64,000 nucleotides of DNA from Paenibacillus sp. FSL H7-0737 (GTDB lineage: Bacteria > Bacillota > Bacilli > Paenibacillales > Paenibacillaceae). Below, in pieces: positions 60,819 through 64,000 of the stretch. Within the stretch, counting starts at the first letter, position 1. Each line of letters opens with the position of its first letter. Under the pieces are notes generated by a model. The model made no database searches. It had not been told where the DNA came from and worked only from the letters and a program-made list of their open reading frames with translations. Made by a program: the position numbers and the translations under genes. The stretch spans positions 5,642,001-5,706,000 of the forward strand of contig NZ_CP009279.1 in NCBI RefSeq assembly GCF_000758545.1, written 5' to 3'.

Positions 60819-62519
60819 TTAGTACAACATTAAACATCCAAACGGTTCAATGCTCATTATAAGCTTGTTATTATTTTTAAAAGTAGCTCCTGACAGTAAA
60901 TCGGTAAGCAAATTCTTATCCGAACGATATACATTAAGCTCAAGCTCGTACGCGTTCGGAGAATTATTGATAATTAAACCTATCTTCTCTTGACCCATTC
61001 CCCGTGTATAACCGAAGACATTACGGACTTCATCCGTGAACCAAGGACGAAACTTACCTTTTCGTAGAATATCACAGCTTTTTCTTAGGAAAATCAGCTC
61101 TTGATACCACTTCAGCAGCGCTGTATTTTGAGCTTGCTCTTGCCATACCATAGCTTTTCTACAGTGAGGGTCCGTAGCTCCTTCCATCCCAACCTCATCC
61201 CCATAATAGATCATCGGAATACCGATATAAGTCATCTGAAAAAAAACTGCCAACCTCATGCGCTGTATTGCCGTACTCTCGCGGTCCCAGCCACGTCCCC
61301 CCTCCTTACACGCTGTAAGAAAACGCAACGTATCATGACTGCCAATCAATTGAAACATAGCCGAATTCGCCTGGTCATTATACAACGCCTCCTGATGGAG
61401 TACTTGCTCCATAAAGCGATCTGGCCCTGTTGACTGCTCTGCAAAGAATTCCAGCACGGCATCCCGAAGCACATAATTCATGCCACCATCGAATTGATCC
61501 CCTCTAAGCCAAGGCCCAGAAGCATGCATTATCTCTCCAATGAGTAGAATTTCAGGAAATTCAGACTTGAGCTCTTGCCGAAACCGGGACCAAAAAGCCG
61601 GGTTGACCTCATTCGCTACATCAAGACGCCAGCCGTCTATTTCTGCTTCACGAATCCAATACTTGGCAACTCCAATCATATAATCTGCCGTCTCGGGATG
61701 ATCCATATTCAGCTTAGGCATATGCGCTTCAGCTTTAGCGAATGTCTCATAATTCGGGGCAGGCGTCTGTGTTACGGGAAAAGAACGAATAAAGAACCAA
61801 TCTTTATATGGAGACTGCTCGCCTTTTTCCATCACATCTTTAAAAGCAAAGAATTGATCTCCCGAATGATTAAACACGGCATCCAAAATGACCCTAATTC
61901 CATGACGATGTGCCTCACTGACCAGCGTCTTCAATCCATCTACATCGCCAAATGCAGGGTCGATCTTATAATAATCGGAGGTGTTATATTTATGCTCGGA
62001 AGGAGACTCAAATACAGGCGTCATGTAAATAGTGTTCACACCAAGCTGCTGTAGATAAGGTATTTTGTCCGTAATGCCTTTTAGAGTTCCACCATTGTAG
62101 CTGCTAGGATAAATTTGATAGGTCACCGCATCCTGGCTCCATAACGGTAACTTCAAAGCCTCAGAATGGTGAAGATATGCATATTGAAAAGAACCTGCAC
62201 GCTCCCGATTCTCCGACGCGCCCCTCTCTCCATACCAGATATACTGCCCCGCAGCATTCGCTATATGGAATAGATATCTGCTTCTTCTAGTGCTGGTCTG
62301 AATAATTGCTTCATGAATCTCATAAATACCGGCCGACCCAATCCGCTCCATCTGCAAAGGAACTTCTTGCCCCGGAGAATCATAACGATCCGAGTGGATT
62401 ACGGTACAGGATAATTGCTGTCCAGCTTGTGTAAATAATCTGAGCTTCAGGGTCCCTGTACCTACAGGATAGGCAAATGGATCTTCACTTGTATGATATA
62501 CAAACCATGATTGAGGCAT
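60819..62519 (-). CDS. GH13 alpha-amylase family enzyme (neopullulanase/cyclomaltodextrinase-like)
   Basis: 566 residues. N-terminal ~115-residue beta domain of the CBM34 type, then the (beta/alpha)8 barrel with the family regions: DAVFNHSGD, GWRLDVANE (nucleophile Asp), LIGEIMH (acid/base Glu), and LIGSHDTLRFL (third Asp). All three catalytic acids are present. No signal peptide, so it probably works on maltodextrins in the cytoplasm. ATG follows GAAGGAG. Divergent from a LacI regulator. Confidence 0.93.
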   Translation of the reverse strand: MPQSWFVYHTSEDPFAYPVGTGTLKLRLFTQAGQQLSCTVIHSDRYDSPGQEVPLQMERIGSAGIYEIHEAIIQTSTRRSRYLFHIANAAGQYIWYGERGASENRERAGSFQYAYLHHSEALKLPLWSQDAVTYQIYPSSYNGGTLKGITDKIPYLQQLGVNTIYMTPVFESPSEHKYNTSDYYKIDPAFGDVDGLKTLVSEAHRHGIRVILDAVFNHSGDQFFAFKDVMEKGEQSPYKDWFFIRSFPVTQTPAPNYETFAKAEAHMPKLNMDHPETADYMIGVAKYWIREAEIDGWRLDVANEVNPAFWSRFRQELKSEFPEILLIGEIMHASGPWLRGDQFDGGMNYVLRDAVLEFFAEQSTGPDRFMEQVLHQEALYNDQANSAMFQLIGSHDTLRFLTACKEGGRGWDRESTAIQRMRLAVFFQMTYIGIPMIYYGDEVGMEGATDPHCRKAMVWQEQAQNTALLKWYQELIFLRKSCDILRKGKFRPWFTDEVRNVFGYTRGMGQEKIGLIINNSPNAYELELNVYRSDKNLLTDLLSGATFKNNNKLIMSIEPFGCLMLY

Positions 62520-62608
62520 AACTTATGGACTCCTTCTATACTTTTATCGTTCTATCTATCTGTTCATACATCATTAGAGAGACTGCTAAATTTGTGTTAT
62601 TATGGTTA

Positions 62609-62624
62609 CAAATACCGTTTTCAA
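62609..62624. promoter_or_regulatory. Candidate operator between lacI-type regulator and amylase
   Basis: TTGAAAACGGTATTTG (minus strand) is cre-like, with a central CG and AAAACG core but two or three mismatches on the right arm. It also overlaps a TTGAAA that could serve as the amylase -35 and lies in the leader of the regulator gene. Confidence 0.35.
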
Positions 62625-62640
62625 GTTATGAGGGACGACG

Positions 62641-63672
62641 ATGAAAGTAACGATTTCTGATATTGCTAAAGCAGCCAATGTGGCTAAATCTACTGTATCT
62701 AAAGTACTAAATGATTCCCCAAAAATATCACAGGAAACGAAACAAAAGGTTCGAGAGATTATGAAGCAAATGAACTACACGCCAAGCAGTATTGCTACTG
62801 GATTAGCTAGACAAAGCAGCTGCAATATTGGCTTACTGGTTGATATGTCTAAAGAAAGTGAGTTTCTGAACCAATTCTTCTACAACATTATTGGTGGAAT
62901 CGAGAGCGTAATTGCACCTTTAAAATACGAGCTGACCATTTCCAATGTGCAACTTAGCAGTCCAGAAGGCCATTTTCTAAATAGGCTTGTGTTTAGCAAA
63001 CGTGTCGACGGTATTATTGCCAACAACTCCGTGCTGACTGAAGAGCTATCTGAAGAACTGAATCAACTGGAGTTTCCTTACATCTCCATTGGAGAGATTA
63101 TGACCCCCGGAAGTTGGGTTGATTTCGATAATGAAGCAGGCGGCAACATGCTGACCGAGCATCTCATCGAACAAGGTTATTCAAAGATAGCCTTCATAGG
63201 CGGGCAGCAGCAGGAAAAAATTTATACACATCGCCTAGGTGGATACTTAAGCGCATTACAGCAGGCTGACCTTACCGTTCCTCAGCAATGGATCATTAAC
63301 TGCAAGGCTGATGAACATGATAGCTATCATGCTGCACTTGAGCTTTTGCAGCGTGAAGAACGGCCAGACTCTGTGGTGTGTATGAACAGTTATGTAGCCT
63401 TTGGGGTGCTTCAAGCCGCAAAAGCACTCGGAATTGATGTTCCATCTGAACTCGGCATCGCCGCTTTCGATGAATATCCGCTGTCCCGTTATACAACACC
63501 TCCTTTAACTTCGCTTAATATCGATACGTTTAAGCTGGGTGTATCTTCAGGGCAGCTGCTGATGGAGCGCATTCGTGGCAATGATGCGCCCCACAAGCAT
63601 TTGCTACTAGAGCCAGAACTAATTCCTCGTGAATCCACGATGAGAGCTAAATTCTCTGGAGCAACTTCATAA
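62641..63672 (+). CDS. LacI-family transcriptional regulator
   Basis: 343 residues. N-terminal HTH VTISDIAKAANVAKSTVSKVLN with hinge helix (TPSSIATGLARQ), then a periplasmic-binding-like sugar domain with the usual FDEYPLSRYTTPPLTSLN segment near the end. It is divergent from the amylase and probably represses it, with a maltodextrin-type effector likely. ATG after GAGGGA. Confidence 0.92.
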   Translation: MKVTISDIAKAANVAKSTVSKVLNDSPKISQETKQKVREIMKQMNYTPSSIATGLARQSSCNIGLLVDMSKESEFLNQFFYNIIGGIESVIAPLKYELTISNVQLSSPEGHFLNRLVFSKRVDGIIANNSVLTEELSEELNQLEFPYISIGEIMTPGSWVDFDNEAGGNMLTEHLIEQGYSKIAFIGGQQQEKIYTHRLGGYLSALQQADLTVPQQWIINCKADEHDSYHAALELLQREERPDSVVCMNSYVAFGVLQAAKALGIDVPSELGIAAFDEYPLSRYTTPPLTSLNIDTFKLGVSSGQLLMERIRGNDAPHKHLLLEPELIPRESTMRAKFSGATS

Positions 63673-63726
63673 TTGGACTACTTTTCTATTGTATCTTCTA
63701 CAATGAAAAAGCTTCGTACTACTTAC

Positions 63727-63760
63727 CAAGGAGCGGCCCCACACGGGGGGCCGCTCCTTG
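63727..63760. terminator. Strong GC-rich hairpin between convergent genes
   Basis: CAAGGAGCGGCC and GGCCGCTCCTTG form a perfect stem. There is no long T-run, so it is a terminator only by position. Confidence 0.7.
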
Positions 63761-63797
63761 TCATGTGAAAGGTATTTTGATCCACTCTTATAGTAAC

Positions 63798-64000
63798 TTA
63801 TAGATCTTTCCAACGCTGCACGGTCAGGTTCACTGTTTGTGCGCCGCCTGCTGGAGTAAGCGTTCGATTGGAAATGTCCGATCCGTTCGAGTTTACCTCC
63901 ACATTAGTCCAAGCGCCCCGCGTAACTTTATATTGCACCGCTGTTCCTGCTGGTAAGCTCAGTGTGATGGAATACACCCCATCACTACCTTTAGTCAGTT
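63798..64000 (-). CDS. C-terminal fragment of a carbohydrate-active protein with starch-binding-like domain (partial)
   Basis: 67 residues to a TAA stop, start outside the window. The sequence (YSITLSLPAGTAVQYKVTRG, AWTNVEVNSNGSDISNRTLT, VNLTVQRWKDL) resembles the end of CBM20-type starch-binding domains, with the characteristic W...NR...V..W pattern. Beside the amylase and LacI genes, a secreted amylase or pullulanase is plausible, but the catalytic part is not visible. Confidence 0.7.
   Translation of the reverse strand, partial: LTKGSDGVYSITLSLPAGTAVQYKVTRGAWTNVEVNSNGSDISNRTLTPAGGAQTVNLTVQRWKDL

Noticed and set aside
61575..62054. 159-codon plus-strand frame
   Set aside because: Antisense to the GH13 catalytic barrel; no ribosome site.
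63220..63228. TTATACACA DnaA-box match
   Set aside because: Single box inside the lacI coding sequence; one exact match in a window of this size is expected by chance.
1..64000. CRISPR array, tRNA/rRNA genes, insertion sequences, prophage or conjugative elements
   Set aside because: No evenly spaced repeats, tRNA-like cloverleafs, transposase motifs or phage genes seen on either strand.

Overview
The window looks like a chromosomal segment of a spore-forming Firmicute of the Paenibacillus type. Evidence: spore and sporulation genes (an alpha/beta small acid-soluble spore protein with a sigma-G-type promoter, YlbJ, a YheC/YheD ATP-grasp protein, the Sda checkpoint peptide), gene neighbourhoods shared with Bacillus subtilis (yuzB-yutI-yutJ; yutD-lipA-yunA; yuiB/yumB/yumC; dnaB-dnaI; metNIQ behind an S-box), strong AGGAGG ribosome binding sites with frequent GTG/TTG starts, and a futalosine-pathway menaquinone gene (mqnE). 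I see no tRNA, rRNA, phage, insertion sequence or CRISPR array. This is ordinary core genome, densely coded on both strands.

Layout. 1-4.3 kb: succinate dehydrogenase sdhCAB (minus) with a divergent LysR regulator; the gap between them holds a palindrome, a sigma-A-type promoter and a Fur-box-like sequence. 4.3-6.7 kb: Ktr potassium uptake pair (minus) behind a c-di-AMP (ydaO-type) riboswitch. 7-11.2 kb: a CPBP membrane protease, uvrC, trxA. 11.5-16 kb: a 51-residue membrane peptide, dnaB-dnaI, a YuiB-like protein, hemQ with a tandem hairpin repeat in its leader. 16-19.2 kb: NADH dehydrogenase-like and ferredoxin-NADP reductase genes, then sda, whose upstream region carries three exact DnaA boxes and a LexA-type palindrome over the -35. 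19.5-25 kb: YheC-like protein, a GNAT, an A-type Fe-S carrier, mqnE, yutJ, yuzB, yutI. 25-28 kb: methionine ABC importer metNIQ under a SAM riboswitch. 28-40 kb: HEPN protein, ctaA, thioredoxin-like protein, MurJ/SpoVB-like flippase, DUF456, HAD phosphatase, two tandem class B penicillin-binding proteins, a CvpA-like/transglutaminase fusion. 40-51.9 kb: MFS transporter, Toprim protein, Sco, ctaB, YfhP-like protein, trpS with T-box, aldose 1-epimerase, SASP, oligoendopeptidase, YycC, DUF2225, truncated haemoglobin. 52-64 kb: a 33-residue membrane ORF, ylbJ, NAD kinase, a secreted stalk-domain protein plus S41 protease operon, yutD, lipA, an M23 peptidase, a GH13 amylase divergent from a LacI regulator, and the 3' end of a protein with a starch-binding-like C-terminus.

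How the genes fit together. Much of the window is respiration and its cofactors: SdhCAB, two type-II NADH dehydrogenase-like enzymes, menaquinone (MqnE), haem (HemQ, CtaA, CtaB), cytochrome oxidase copper (Sco) and Fe-S assembly (ErpA/SufA-type, YutI). A second theme is envelope and sporulation: PBPs, flippase, M23 and S41 peptidases, SASP, YlbJ. A third links replication to development: DnaB/DnaI and the Sda inhibitor under apparent DnaA and LexA control. Starts were chosen by ribosome binding site and family length, so several differ from the longest open frame. All family names are by recognition of sequence; no database search was run.
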